Counted from the first letter of the stretch, positions 17,760-27,026 are shown. The stretch: DNA of 64,000 bases from Pasteurella sp049670895 (GCF_049670895.1 NZ_CP187170.1), one strand, 5' to 3'. Notes: generated by a model not told the origin, from the letters alone. A program made the numbers and translations.

Positions 17760-19337
17760 ATGTATTTACGGCATTTAGAAATGGTGGGGTTTCGGGGTAT
17801 TAATCGATTATCCATTAAATTTCGTCCTGATATGGTGCTCATTGGTGAAAATATGTGGGGGAAATCCAGTTTACTTTCCGCATTGAGTTTGATTTTTAAT
17901 CCCGAAAAACATCTTTATCAATTTGAATTAGGCGATTTTCATCAGCCACAAGGGGAGCCTGAATCCGTCAAACATATCACGTTGTTATTTAGTTTTTGTG
18001 AATATGAAAAAAACGAAGACAGTGCCGATTACAATCGCCCTTATGTGGCACAAAATGTGTTTGTGCATCACCCCGATGGTTATCAACGTTTATATTTGTG
18101 TGTAGAAGGGGAGCGTAACGAACACAATGAGGTGTTCACCCACTATTCTTTTTTAGATCAAAATGGTGATCCTATTGAGGTGGAAGGAATTGATGAATTG
18201 GTCTTTTCCTTAATTTCTCGCCACCCCGTTTACCGTTTTCGTGATGCACGTTTAAATAGCAGTCCGCATACGCTCAAATTGATTAATATGCCAGAAAACC
18301 AACCTGAAGATTCCCTGCAAATGGAAATTCATGCGGTGGTGTTATTATTACGCTATTATTTTTTAAATTGGCGTAGTCATTGTGAGTTAATGCAAGACAC
18401 CTCGGTGCTGTGGCAACGTGTGCAAAGTTTATGCATAAAATTAAAGCAAGATGAAACTCGTCGTTTAAGCCGTAAGGTGTTTCGGGCATTAGCCTGCTTA
18501 TTCGTAGGCGGTGAACATGTGCATTTTGGGCGATTTACGCACCCGATCATCTTATTTGAAGACCCCGATGCCCGTTTGCACCCTCGTATGGTGGCGATTA
18601 CTTGGGAATTTGTCAGTTTTTTGCCCGTGCAACGTATTACCACCACCAATTCTGTGGAGCTGATTTCACAAGTCAATTTAACCTCATTGTGTCGTTTAGT
18701 CAGAACGCCATTTCGGACGGAAAGTTTTCAATTACGTCACCGAGATTTAGGTAAAGAAGATTTTCGCCGTTTAAGTTTTCATATTCATCATAATCGCAGC
18801 CTCGCCTTATTTTCACGAATGTGGGTGTTAGTGGAAGGGGAAACGGAGGTTTGGATTTTATCGGAATTGGCAAAATTGCTTTCCATCAATTTAGATATGG
18901 AAGGTATTCGCATTGTGGAGTTTGCACAATGTGGGTTAAAGCCCCTCATTAAATATGTGCAAGCCATGGGGATTGAGTGGTATGTGCTAGTTGATGGAGA
19001 TGACGCAGGGCGAAAATACCGAGATATTGCTGCTTCCATGCTAGAGGAGGGAGAGCATATTCGAGACCGACTCACCATTTTACCTCGCCGAGATATTGAA
19101 CATTTTTTCTATGCCAGTGGTTTTGCCGATATTTTTATTCGCTTAGCACAATGGAAAATCAATCATAGCCATGTGTTACCTGTCTATAAAATCATTCAGC
19201 GAGCAATTCAACGAACATCCAAACCTGATTTGGCATTGGCATTATCCAGTGCGATGGAAAAACAAGGCGTAAAATCTATTCCATTGTTATTTAAACGTTT
19301 ATTTTCAAAAGTCTTAAGCTTATCGAGGGGATATTAA
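17760..19337 (+). CDS. ybjD: OLD-family ATP-dependent endonuclease (YbjD-like)
   Basis: This 525-residue protein has an SMC-like ABC ATPase half and a C-terminal TOPRIM half. The P-loop variant GENMWGKSS lies at about residues 30-38, the Walker B-like ILFEDPDARLHP follows, and the TOPRIM shows VEGETE and VDGDDAG. It resembles E. coli YbjD (DUF2813), a class 2 OLD-type nuclease of uncertain function. No partner helicase (as in Gabija systems) is next to it, and the lysO neighbour is conserved, so I read it as a core gene rather than a defence island. Confidence 0.88.
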   Translation: MYLRHLEMVGFRGINRLSIKFRPDMVLIGENMWGKSSLLSALSLIFNPEKHLYQFELGDFHQPQGEPESVKHITLLFSFCEYEKNEDSADYNRPYVAQNVFVHHPDGYQRLYLCVEGERNEHNEVFTHYSFLDQNGDPIEVEGIDELVFSLISRHPVYRFRDARLNSSPHTLKLINMPENQPEDSLQMEIHAVVLLLRYYFLNWRSHCELMQDTSVLWQRVQSLCIKLKQDETRRLSRKVFRALACLFVGGEHVHFGRFTHPIILFEDPDARLHPRMVAITWEFVSFLPVQRITTTNSVELISQVNLTSLCRLVRTPFRTESFQLRHRDLGKEDFRRLSFHIHHNRSLALFSRMWVLVEGETEVWILSELAKLLSINLDMEGIRIVEFAQCGLKPLIKYVQAMGIEWYVLVDGDDAGRKYRDIAASMLEEGEHIRDRLTILPRRDIEHFFYASGFADIFIRLAQWKINHSHVLPVYKIIQRAIQRTSKPDLALALSSAMEKQGVKSIPLLFKRLFSKVLSLSRGY

Positions 19338-19526
19338 GGACATCACCTATGTAAGGCTGGTGTTTTTGTTTTTTCAATAAAGGGGGAACCTTTACACAAT
19401 CATCTTTGAGGTGGTTTGTGATAAGCAAAACATGTTAGAAATGCACCGCACTTTTTCTTGCTTTTTTCCCCACATTTTGTTCATCTTCTTGTTCATTACA
19501 CTTTTTTCATCATACCAAAAAAGCAA

Positions 19527-19550
19527 AAGGGCAACCTGAGGGTTGCCCTT
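19527..19550 (-). terminator. Terminator of nrdA
   Basis: AAGGGCAACC (19527-19536) pairs with GGTTGCCCTT (19541-19550) around a 4-base loop. On the minus strand it is followed by TTTTGCTTTTTT. It ends the nrdA transcript 19 bp past the stop, so no downstream nrdB can be co-transcribed from here. Confidence 0.88.
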
Positions 19551-19568
19551 GATTTTCGAGAGGTAAAC

Positions 19569-21839
19569 TTAGATTTTACACGCACCGCCCGCACAAGCAT
19601 CATCGATGTCTTCTTGACCATCGTCTGCCCCATCACGGGTATTTTGATAATATAACGTTTTTAAACCATATTTATAGGCGGTTAATAAATCACCCAGTAA
19701 GCGTTTCATTGGGACTTTACCGTCTTCAAAACGTTGTGGATCGTAGTTGGTATTGGCAGAAATGGATTGATCCACGAATTTTTGCATGATACCCACTAAA
19801 TGTAAGTAACCGTCATTATTTGGTAAATTCCATAATAATTCATAGCTATCGCCCAAGGTTTCATATTCAGGCACCACTTGTTTTAAAATCCCGTCTTTTG
19901 AGGCTTTCACACTCACATGACCTCGTGGTGGTTCGATCCCATTAGTGGCATTGGAAATTTGTGAAGAGGTTTCCGATGGCATTAATGCGGTTAAGGTCGA
20001 GTTACGTAAGCCAAATTCTTGAATCTCTTTTCGTAATGTTTCCCAATCATAATGCAAAGGTTCTTGTGTTAAGGTATCAATATCTTTTTTGTAGGTATCA
20101 ATCGGTAAAATCCCTTTGGCATAAGTGGTTTCATTGAAATATTCACAAGGCCCTTTTTCTTTCGCAAGATTCATGGACGCTTTCAATAAGTAATATTGAA
20201 TGGCTTCAAAGGTACGATGGGTTAAATCATTGGCACTTCCATCAGAATAACGCACGCCATTTTTCGCTAAATAATAGGCGTAGTTAATCACCCCAATACC
20301 TAATGAACGGCGAGCTAACGAGCTACGTTTTGCCGCAGGAACTGGGTAGTCTTGGTAATCTAACAGGGCATCTAAGGCACGCACAGCCAGATCCGCTAAT
20401 TCTTCTAATTCGTCTAGGTTCTCTAATGTCCCCAAGTTAAAGGCAGACAGTGTACAGAGGGCAATTTCCCCGTTTTCGTCATGGAAATGCTGTAATGGTT
20501 TAGTCGGTAATGCAATCTCTAAACACAGGTTAGATTGACGAACAGGGGCAACCGTAGGGTCAAACGGAGAATGCGTGTTACAGTGGTCGACGTTTTGAAT
20601 ATAAATTCGACCTGTTGAAGCACGTTCTTGCATTAATAAGGAGAATAATTCTACCGCTTTGACCGCACGTTTACGGATTGCAGGATCTTGTTCATATCTT
20701 AAATAAAGTTCTTCAAATTTTGCTTGGTCAGCAAAGAAGGCTTCATAAAGCCCAGGGACATCCGAAGGGCTAAATAGGGTGATGTCGCCGCCTTTAATTA
20801 AGCGTTGGTACATTAATTTGTTTAATTGCACCCCGTAATCCATATGGCGTACACGATTGTCTTCCACCCCACGGTTATTTTTTAACACCAATAAGCTTTC
20901 CGCTTCTAAGTGCCATATTGGGTAGAACACCGTTGCCGCACCGCCTCGCACGCCACCTTGCGAGCAAGATTTCACTGCTGTTTGAAAATATTTATAAAAC
21001 GGAATACAGCCTGTATGGAAGGCTTCACCACCACGAATTTGGCTACCTAAAGCACGAATTGCCCCTGCATTTACCCCAATACCAGCACGTTGGGACACAT
21101 ATTTCACAATGGCAGAGGCAGTGGCATTAATGGAATCTAAACTATCGCCACATTCAATTAACACACAAGAGCTAAATTGGCGAGTCGGTGTACGTACGCC
21201 CGCCATGATCGGTGTTGGTAATGAAATTTTGAATGTTGAAGTCGCATCATAAAAACGACGAATATAATCTAAACGGGTTTCTTGTGGGTATTTGCAAAAC
21301 AAACTTGCTGCCACTAAGAGATATAAAAACTGTGCAGACTCATAAATTTCGCCTGTAACACGGTTTTGCACTAAATATTTGCCTTCTAATTGCTTCACGG
21401 CAGCATAAGAGAAGGTCATATCACGCCAGTGATCAAGAAAACCGTCCATTTCGTCCCATTCTTCACGGGTATAATCTGTCAATAATGTCGCATCGTATTT
21501 TCCCATACGAACTAATTTTTTGACATGCTCGTAAAGACGAGGTGGTTCAAACTGACCATAGGCTTTTTTACGCAAATGAAAAACAGCAAGACGTGCCGCT
21601 AGATATTGATAATCAGGACTTTCTTTGCTGATTAAGTCTGCCGCTGCTTTGATGATGGTCTCGTGGATATCTGAGGTCCGAATGCCTTCATAAAATTGAA
21701 TGTGTGAACGTAATTCTACTTGTGAGACCGAAACGTTTTCTAACCCTTCAGCAGCCCAAGTAATCACTCGGTGAATTTTATCAAGATCAATTGGCTCAAG
21801 ATGCCCGTCACGTTTGGTGACCATCAATGCTTTATTCAT
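19569..21839 (-). CDS. nrdA: Ribonucleoside-diphosphate reductase class Ia, alpha subunit
   Basis: This 756-residue catalytic subunit reduces ribonucleotides to deoxyribonucleotides. The N-terminal ATP-cone (VTKRDGHLEPIDLDKIHRVI) is followed by the ten-stranded barrel with cysteines in FSSCVLIECGDS and NLCLEIALP. The C-terminal shuttle pair sits in ACAGGACKI, equivalent to E. coli CESGACKI. Length matches E. coli NrdA (761). Unusually, nrdB is not adjacent on either side; a terminator follows at once. NrdR boxes upstream indicate repression when dATP is plentiful. Confidence 0.96.
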   Translation of the reverse strand: MNKALMVTKRDGHLEPIDLDKIHRVITWAAEGLENVSVSQVELRSHIQFYEGIRTSDIHETIIKAAADLISKESPDYQYLAARLAVFHLRKKAYGQFEPPRLYEHVKKLVRMGKYDATLLTDYTREEWDEMDGFLDHWRDMTFSYAAVKQLEGKYLVQNRVTGEIYESAQFLYLLVAASLFCKYPQETRLDYIRRFYDATSTFKISLPTPIMAGVRTPTRQFSSCVLIECGDSLDSINATASAIVKYVSQRAGIGVNAGAIRALGSQIRGGEAFHTGCIPFYKYFQTAVKSCSQGGVRGGAATVFYPIWHLEAESLLVLKNNRGVEDNRVRHMDYGVQLNKLMYQRLIKGGDITLFSPSDVPGLYEAFFADQAKFEELYLRYEQDPAIRKRAVKAVELFSLLMQERASTGRIYIQNVDHCNTHSPFDPTVAPVRQSNLCLEIALPTKPLQHFHDENGEIALCTLSAFNLGTLENLDELEELADLAVRALDALLDYQDYPVPAAKRSSLARRSLGIGVINYAYYLAKNGVRYSDGSANDLTHRTFEAIQYYLLKASMNLAKEKGPCEYFNETTYAKGILPIDTYKKDIDTLTQEPLHYDWETLRKEIQEFGLRNSTLTALMPSETSSQISNATNGIEPPRGHVSVKASKDGILKQVVPEYETLGDSYELLWNLPNNDGYLHLVGIMQKFVDQSISANTNYDPQRFEDGKVPMKRLLGDLLTAYKYGLKTLYYQNTRDGADDGQEDIDDACAGGACKI

Positions 21840-21876
21840 TATTGCAGACCCGTAAATAGATAATAGATTATATGAA

Positions 21877-21924
21877 ACACAATATATAGTGTTGCTTTGA
21901 AAAGATGGCTACAAGATAAAGGAT
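21877..21924 (-). promoter_or_regulatory. Tandem NrdR boxes upstream of nrdA
   Basis: The proximal box ACACAATATATAGTGT (21877-21892) is a perfect palindrome matching the NrdR consensus. A weaker box at 21909-21924 (minus strand ATCCTTTATCTTGTAG) matches about 10 of 16 positions and starts exactly 32 bp away, the usual three-turn spacing of NrdR box pairs. Confidence 0.85.
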
Positions 21925-22073
21925 AATCTGGAAAATTCAAGTTTTAAATTTAGCCCCTTATCCTTGACAGTAAATAACTTATTTATAATTAAGTAAAAAT
22001 TTTTAACTGGTTGGATTTGAATTATTAAAAATTGTCCATTGTGCAAGGTTTCCGTTGCGTTCTCTTGCTATGC

Positions 22074-22131
22074 AAAGTGCGGTGCATTTTTCTTGTTTTT
22101 CAAGGAAATTTTTGATTTTAGACCGCACTTT
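22074..22131 (-). terminator. Uptake-signal pair after the MOSC gene
   Basis: AAAGTGCGGT (22074-22083) and ACCGCACTTT (22122-22131) are inverted around a 38-base AT-rich loop. The pair lies directly after the MOSC stop codon and may act as its terminator, though the loop is long. Confidence 0.5.
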
Positions 22132-22133
22132 AC

Positions 22134-22919
22134 TTAACACAGTATAACAGGATCATTTACGCGAATGATTCCCGTGTTCTGTGGAATCAAATTAATGCCA
22201 AATAAGGGCTTACCTTGATCATTGGTGTTGATTTTTTTCAGGGTGCGAAATGGCTCCATTTTAGGATCCATTTGAGCATTATCAGGATGTCTTGTGGTGA
22301 GCACACAACGTTCGCACGGTCGACTATGCACAAAAACCACTTCACCAATTTGGATTTTTTGCCATTGTTGTTCAATAAACGGCACATCGCCATCAAGGAC
22401 AATATTGGGGCGAAATTGCCTCATGTTAATCGGCTGTTCACAATGTTGTTGTAAGGCATTTAATGAGGCATGAGTGGTTAATAAAATAGGATAACCATCA
22501 GCAAAAGAAACAGGATTGTTGAGATGATTTTTAATATGACGGGCAGATTGTTGACCTAGCCAACGAAGTTGTACAGGACGTCCTATTTTTTCACTAAACC
22601 ATTGATTGATTTCTGGTTTTGCCACCCAAGATGGAAAATGGTTACCCCATACTTCACAAGAATGTTGCTGCAGAAAATCAGGATAATAAATGTGTAACGT
22701 GGATCCATCTTGATGATGAACCGCTATTCCCATACTAAGGGGAAAGGTTGAAAAGGCAAACAGTGCAGGGTCTTTGCGTGCCGTAATAAAGGTGCCGTTA
22801 GGTTCGGTGAGCATAAACTCCCGATCAAAATTTAAACCTTGTAATTGCACCATGGCTTGAGAAACTTGGTAGGCTTGTGTGGATTTTATTGGATAGAGAT
22901 AAAGCTGTTGAATGTGCAT
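22134..22919 (-). CDS. MOSC domain protein (YcbX-like)
   Basis: I chose ATG 22919 (261 residues): AAGGA sits 6 bases upstream, and translation begins at the family's MHIQQLYLYPIKST. The longer frame to 23054 lies inside dacB. An N-terminal beta-barrel domain is followed by MOSC, with the likely molybdenum-cofactor cysteine in RPCERCVLTTRHP. MOSC proteins bind Moco for reductases such as YcbX (N-hydroxylated base detoxification). The length is close to the family core but lacks the C-terminal ferredoxin domain of E. coli YcbX. One base separates it from the dacB stop. Confidence 0.87.
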   Translation of the reverse strand: MHIQQLYLYPIKSTQAYQVSQAMVQLQGLNFDREFMLTEPNGTFITARKDPALFAFSTFPLSMGIAVHHQDGSTLHIYYPDFLQQHSCEVWGNHFPSWVAKPEINQWFSEKIGRPVQLRWLGQQSARHIKNHLNNPVSFADGYPILLTTHASLNALQQHCEQPINMRQFRPNIVLDGDVPFIEQQWQKIQIGEVVFVHSRPCERCVLTTRHPDNAQMDPKMEPFRTLKKINTNDQGKPLFGINLIPQNTGIIRVNDPVILC

Positions 22920-22920
22920 A

Positions 22921-24390
22921 TTATTCCTTATAAATGGCATTATAAAGTCCGCTTTCAAATTGAACCAATGGGGCTCGTTTGGTTTTGCTCTCAAAGTCGC
23001 CTGTTGAGTAACCATTGATAAACTGTACAAACGCAATGGTTTCACCTCGAGCATTGGTCATAAAACCTGCCAGATTATATACCCCTTTTAATGCTCCTGT
23101 TTTAGCAATGACATTTTTGACAAGTGGCGGTTGAATTAACGAACCTCGTCCACTCAAAGTTCCGTCCACGCCAGCGATAGGGAAACTGTCCATTAACTGC
23201 AATTGTGCCTCGTGCTTGGCAATGTATTCCAATACTTGCAATAACGTGTGTGGGGCAAGCAAATTATGACGAGAAAGCCCCGAACCATCAGCAATAATGC
23301 TATTGCCAAATTGAATGCCAGCTTTATTGCGTAAAATCTGTCGCATGGCTTGGCTGCCTAACTGAAAAGAAGCTGGGCGTTGGTAATAATGAAACGCAAT
23401 ACTACGAAAGAGGGCATCTGCAATTTGATTATCGGATTTTTTCATCATTTTTTTGATTAAATCAGGCAAAGGTTTAGAAAAATGTTGAGCCAATACTTGC
23501 CCTTTTTGTTGGCTATGCGGTGTGTGGACTTGACCATTAAATTCAATGCCTAAGCGTTTTAATTGCCGCTGAATTAACGCCGCACCGTAAGCACTGGGAT
23601 CTTGCACGGCAAAACTTAACCCAAAGGGCTTATTTTGGCGAGCTAAACAGCCTTTTATTTGATAGCGGTTATTGTCTTTCACAATGGCATCAAGTTGACA
23701 ATAAGGGGCTTCTTGCGGACTAGCCACATAAAGTTGCCCAAACACTTGCACGGGATATTGGGCAGGAATATGGATTTTCACGCTTTCGCCTATGTTTTGG
23801 TTGGCATCTAGATCCACATAAAAACAGTTATTGTCAATATTGACAGCAGCGGGCGGTGCATTAAAGCACATGGTTAAATCATTCCAAATCCAACCTAACC
23901 CACGATCATGCCCACTAAAAACGGCTGTATCTAAAATTAAATCGCCACTGATTTTAGTGATTTTTTGCTGTTTTAATTGGGCAAGTAAGTGCGACAGTTG
24001 CCCACTGGTTAAATCAGGATCCCCAGTAAAGCGAACAATCAGATCCCCTTTTAAGGTATTGCCTTGCACTTTTCCATTGGTCAGTAAACTGGTTTCAAAG
24101 TGGAAATCATCGCCAAGGGCTAATTTGGCGGTGAGTGCGGTGAGAACTTTCTGTGTACTTGCAGGTAACATGAAGGTATTGGCTTGATATTGGGCAATCA
24201 ATTTATTTTGCGACAAATTCTTTGCGATCATGCCCATGCTTGTCCCCTCTGGCAATAAGGGCTGTAAAGCAGCGACATCCACCTCTGCTTGAACTGAAGA
24301 TGAGAACAAGGTGCAATAAGTGAATGGCATAACCAAAGCGAGCGTACGCAAGGCGGATACCATGCGTGAAAAAGAGGCTGATTTATACAT
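22921..24390 (-). CDS. dacB: D-alanyl-D-alanine carboxypeptidase/endopeptidase PBP4
   Basis: This 489-residue class C low-molecular-mass penicillin-binding protein acts on peptidoglycan cross-links in the periplasm. A signal peptide (to about residue 35) is followed by the active-site PASTQK (SXXK), SDNQ (SXN) and AKTGAL (KTG) motifs, with the large insert typical of PBP4 between the first two. The divergent dacB-greA arrangement is conserved with E. coli. The MOSC gene follows after one base and may share its transcript. Confidence 0.94.
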   Translation of the reverse strand: MYKSASFSRMVSALRTLALVMPFTYCTLFSSSVQAEVDVAALQPLLPEGTSMGMIAKNLSQNKLIAQYQANTFMLPASTQKVLTALTAKLALGDDFHFETSLLTNGKVQGNTLKGDLIVRFTGDPDLTSGQLSHLLAQLKQQKITKISGDLILDTAVFSGHDRGLGWIWNDLTMCFNAPPAAVNIDNNCFYVDLDANQNIGESVKIHIPAQYPVQVFGQLYVASPQEAPYCQLDAIVKDNNRYQIKGCLARQNKPFGLSFAVQDPSAYGAALIQRQLKRLGIEFNGQVHTPHSQQKGQVLAQHFSKPLPDLIKKMMKKSDNQIADALFRSIAFHYYQRPASFQLGSQAMRQILRNKAGIQFGNSIIADGSGLSRHNLLAPHTLLQVLEYIAKHEAQLQLMDSFPIAGVDGTLSGRGSLIQPPLVKNVIAKTGALKGVYNLAGFMTNARGETIAFVQFINGYSTGDFESKTKRAPLVQFESGLYNAIYKE

Positions 24391-24495
24391 AATGAGTTTG
24401 GAGGTTGCTATTTTTTTTTAGACGAACAATAATAGTCTCTGATTATGAGAGAGTAAATCCTTTTCTCACCCAACAAACATTTTAATTTGAGACTT

Positions 24496-24532
24496 CGACA
24501 TCGTTTTTGACGATGTCGGGGTTTTGTTTTAT
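24496..24532 (+). promoter_or_regulatory. greA leader hairpin, possible attenuator
   Basis: CGACATCGT (24496-24504) pairs perfectly with ACGATGTCG (24510-24518), followed by GGGGTTTTGTTTT. This rho-independent terminator shape ends about 25 bases before the greA start and lies inside its leader. In E. coli, terminated leader transcripts of greA yield the small RNA GraL; similarity here is by position and shape only. Confidence 0.65.
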
Positions 24533-24556
24533 CTATAAAGGAAGAAAGAAGCACTT

Positions 24557-25033
24557 ATGAAACAAATTCCAATGACTGTACGTGGTGCAGAACAACTACG
24601 TCAAGAACTTGATTTTTTAAAAAATACTCGTCGTCCCGAAATCATTAAAGCCATTGCGGAAGCCCGTGAGCATGGGGATTTAAAAGAAAATGCGGAATAT
24701 CATGCGGCACGTGAACAGCAAGGATTCTGTGAAGGACGCATTCAAGAAATTGAGGGCAAATTATCAAATTGCCAAGTCATTGATGTGACCAAAATGCCAA
24801 ATAACGGCAAAGTGATTTTTGGTGCCACCGTGATTTTGTTAAATGTGGATAGCGAAGAAGAAGTCAAATACCAAATTGTCGGGGATGATGAAGCGAACAT
24901 TAAAGAAGGCTTAATTTCCGTCAATTCCCCGATTGCCCGTGGTTTAATTGGCAAAGAGGTGGATGATCTGGTGGCGATTCAAACACCAGGCGGAAAAGTA
25001 GAGTTTGAAATTATTGAAGTGGAGTATATTTAA
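24557..25033 (+). CDS. greA: Transcription elongation factor GreA
   Basis: This 158-residue protein binds the RNA polymerase secondary channel and stimulates cleavage of backtracked RNA. The N-terminal coiled coil carries the acidic tip (EHGDLKENAEYHAA), and the C-terminal FKBP-like domain ends with VEFEIIEVEYI. Length equals E. coli GreA. GGAAGAAAG about 8 bases upstream is the likely ribosome binding site. The leader hairpin suggests expression is attenuated. Confidence 0.97.
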   Translation: MKQIPMTVRGAEQLRQELDFLKNTRRPEIIKAIAEAREHGDLKENAEYHAAREQQGFCEGRIQEIEGKLSNCQVIDVTKMPNNGKVIFGATVILLNVDSEEEVKYQIVGDDEANIKEGLISVNSPIARGLIGKEVDDLVAIQTPGGKVEFEIIEVEYI

Positions 25034-25062
25034 ACTTGCTTTTTTAATGTAATGTGAAGAAG

Positions 25063-25092
25063 ACACCTGCTGAATTAAGCAGGTGTTTTTTA
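25063..25092 (+). terminator. Terminator of greA
   Basis: ACACCTGC (25063-25070) pairs with GCAGGTGT (25079-25086) and is followed by a T run. Confidence 0.85.
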
Positions 25093-25179
25093 TTTGTCAT
25101 TTCTTCTTTCTTTTTATTTAAACGAAACCCTTAAGCGTGAATTTCCTTGTGAAAGTGCGGTAGATTTTACAAAAGTTTT

Positions 25180-25196
25180 GGTGCTGTCCTAGATAA
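25180..25196 (+). repeat. Left copy of 17-bp inverted sequence bordering the Rhs island
   Basis: GGTGCTGTCCTAGATAA matches 15 of 17 positions of the reverse complement of 30830-30846. The two face each other across 5.65 kb and look like insertion-sequence ends. Confidence 0.6.
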
Positions 25197-25545
25197 TTAA
25201 CTTAAACTCCTCCTTAACCCTTTATGTTTATTAGGAAAATAACCTTTTTCATGACATTTATCAGAACGCTCATTTAAATAATCCTGATGCTTTAAATACC
25301 AATAATGTAAACGGCGATAAAATTCGTTTTTTCGGCTATCTTTAAGCGTTTTAATAATATTCATCACGTTCTGTACTCACAATTTGACCATAAACACTTT
25401 CTCACTTGAGCCTAAAACACCCAACTCTCGCCCAAAGAAAGTGGTATTTATAGCGTTGAATATTGTTTTTCAATCCGTGTCTATGGATAACAGTATTTTG
25501 GCAGTAAGGGCAATTTTTTTGTCCATTACACCGATAAAATATATG
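25197..25545 (-). pseudogene. Degenerate transposase remnant
   Basis: Two minus-strand pieces remain. One (about 25545-25430) reads CNGQKNCPYCQNTVIHRHG and NIQRYKYHF, a zinc-ribbon start typical of variant Zn-binding transposases of the IS256/MULE type. The other is a 55-codon frame (25364-25197) reading RLHYWYLKHQDYLNERSD and KCHEKGYFPNKHKGLRR. Frameshifts and an internal deletion separate them, and the catalytic core is missing. Its 3' end abuts the 17-bp terminal-repeat-like sequence. The exact family is a guess from memory. Confidence 0.55.
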
Positions 25546-25604
25546 GTTAGTTAATAAGTAGGGTAGTTTCGAGATGATTCGGTGTTATCAATCTTAGGCG
25601 ACAA

Positions 25605-25704
25605 GGGGTCACTTTATTCCCAAAAAGTGCAAAATTTAGAGAGAGTGACCTCTTGTTGTGAAGAAAAAGAGTAAGCCACTCGTTATAAACGAGCGGCATC
25701 GGGG
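25605..25704 (+). repeat. Rhs-island spacer repeat, copy 1
   Basis: About 100 bp: a palindromic GGTCACT...AGTGACC part, a link, then hairpin CACTCGTTATAAACGAGCGG, with CATC and GGGG at the end. The GGGG end abuts the tail of the next immunity gene. Further copies are at 26925, 28141 and 29400. Confidence 0.85.
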
Positions 25705-25706
25705 AG

Positions 25707-26150
25707 CTATATTATTTTTTCTAAATTATTTAAGTAATAATATACCGCCCCTAAGCCTGCAATTCCTTGTCTAGGGTAATTTTGACGGTCTTCTTCAGTG
25801 TAAAACCGAATTTCTTGGTCTTTTATCATAAGATGGTTTCCAGTGATACGAGTTGTAAGTAAAATTTCTCTCTCTGTAACATCACTATGCCCTATAATAC
25901 TCCACTTACCTCTCTTTAGTTCACTATTTCCAGTATAGATAACATAATCTAAGAACTCTATATTTTCTAGATTTATTGGTATTTCCTTAAATGTCTCCTT
26001 TGAAGGCAAGAAACCAATCATATCTTTAAAAAGAGACGATATATAAATCAGTTTACCAATACGGTTTCCGTCATGTAGACTTAATGTTTCAAATCCAACT
26101 TTAATTTCGGAAATAAAAAATAAATCCCCTTCATTAAAAGATTTTTTCAT
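25707..26150 (-). CDS. Putative immunity protein paired with the GIY-YIG Rhs toxin
   Basis: This 147-residue cytosolic protein begins MKKSFNEGDLFFISEIKVG and carries a mid-protein SLHDGNRIGKLIYIS segment. The opening weakly recalls the Imm26 family (GD-F-IP start), but I do not claim that assignment firmly. It follows the Rhs/GIY-YIG toxin end by 10 bases with the ribosome binding site AAGGAG, the standard place of a cognate immunity gene. Its stop lies two bases from the GGGG end of a spacer repeat, so the repeat sits exactly at the cassette boundary. Confidence 0.6.
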   Translation of the reverse strand: MKKSFNEGDLFFISEIKVGFETLSLHDGNRIGKLIYISSLFKDMIGFLPSKETFKEIPINLENIEFLDYVIYTGNSELKRGKWSIIGHSDVTEREILLTTRITGNHLMIKDQEIRFYTEEDRQNYPRQGIAGLGAVYYYLNNLEKII

Positions 26151-26160
26151 AATATGCTCC

Positions 26161-26924
26161 TTATAATTTTTTTAGTACGTCATTAAATATTTCGTTAGCC
26201 CAATCTAAAGAATCACCAGCAACATTATATGTTCCTGAGTTTGGATTAGAAGGTGAATATGACCTAATTTTATTCATTAAATTAGTCATTGGATTAGTGG
26301 ATTTGGCTCCTCCTAAGTACTCTATTAACGCTTGTTCTAAATACTTAGCTTCTGCTTTAGTTAAGTTATTAGAGAATATAATCTCTTGAACCCATCCTTT
26401 TTTCTGAGCATCAATTGTATGCTTAGCTCCTCTAGCATAAACATCTCCTCTTCCTACATATTTAATATTGTTAAATTTATCCCTCAGAACATACAAACCC
26501 TGTCCATTAATCGGATCATAAGCTTTCCCTGTTCCACCAGCCTTTCTTGTTGATGGTAATCCATGGCATCTTGCCAACCCTAAAAGATCAACCCAATCCA
26601 GTGGATTTTGAGTATAACGATAAGGCGTTTCCCCACCATTCAACCCAATCGGATCACTCGAAATATAATTCCCACTTTCTGGGTCGTAATAACGGAAGCA
26701 GTTATAGGCTAAGCCACTTTCTTGGTCGAAGTATTGTCTTGCAAATAAAAGCGGTGAGTCAAGCAGGCTGGTTTTGCGATAATCATTCGGAAACAGTAAT
26801 CCCCAAGGGTGCTTTTTTCTTTCGTCCAGACTTTTTTGCCTTGAGGATTGAGCAGGGCGAGTATTTGTCCGTTTGGTTGGCAGATGGCATAGCTAGTTTG
26901 GTATTGCCATAAGCCTAACTACAA
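26161..26924 (-). pseudogene. Rhs C-terminal fragment with GIY-YIG nuclease toxin tip
   Basis: The conserved Rhs core end is visible (FRYYDPESGNYISSDPIGL, then ETPYRYTQNPLDWVDLLGLA). A toxin domain of about 120 residues follows, with GLYVLRDKFNNIKYVGRG and downstream Arg/His, a GIY-YIG nuclease pattern. The 3' part is open from about 26811 to 26161. The piece upstream (LWQYQTSYAICQPNGQ, to about 26922) is in another frame, shifted near an A-rich run at about 26812-26820. No plausible native start exists; a TTG at 26643 is inside the core. Most of the Rhs protein is missing, so this is a silent tip. Confidence 0.75.
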
Positions 26925-27026
26925 CGGGTCACTTTATTCTAAAAAAGTGCAAAATTTAAAGAGAAAGTGACCGCTTGTTGTGAAGAAAAAGAGTAAGCCA
27001 CTCGTTATAAACGAGCGGCATCGGGG
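26925..27026 (+). repeat. Rhs-island spacer repeat, copy 2
   Basis: Same element as copy 1, with two or three changes in the first part. Its GGGG end (27023-27026) cuts into an Rhs N-terminal core coding sequence. Confidence 0.85.

Noticed and set aside
17491..17778. Frame antisense to lysO
   Set aside because: Shadow of the lysO coding sequence; no ribosome site or recognisable product.
17760..19337. Gabija-like defence system based on the OLD nuclease
   Set aside because: No UvrD-like partner is adjacent, and the lysO-ybjD neighbourhood is conserved in E. coli, so it is probably core.
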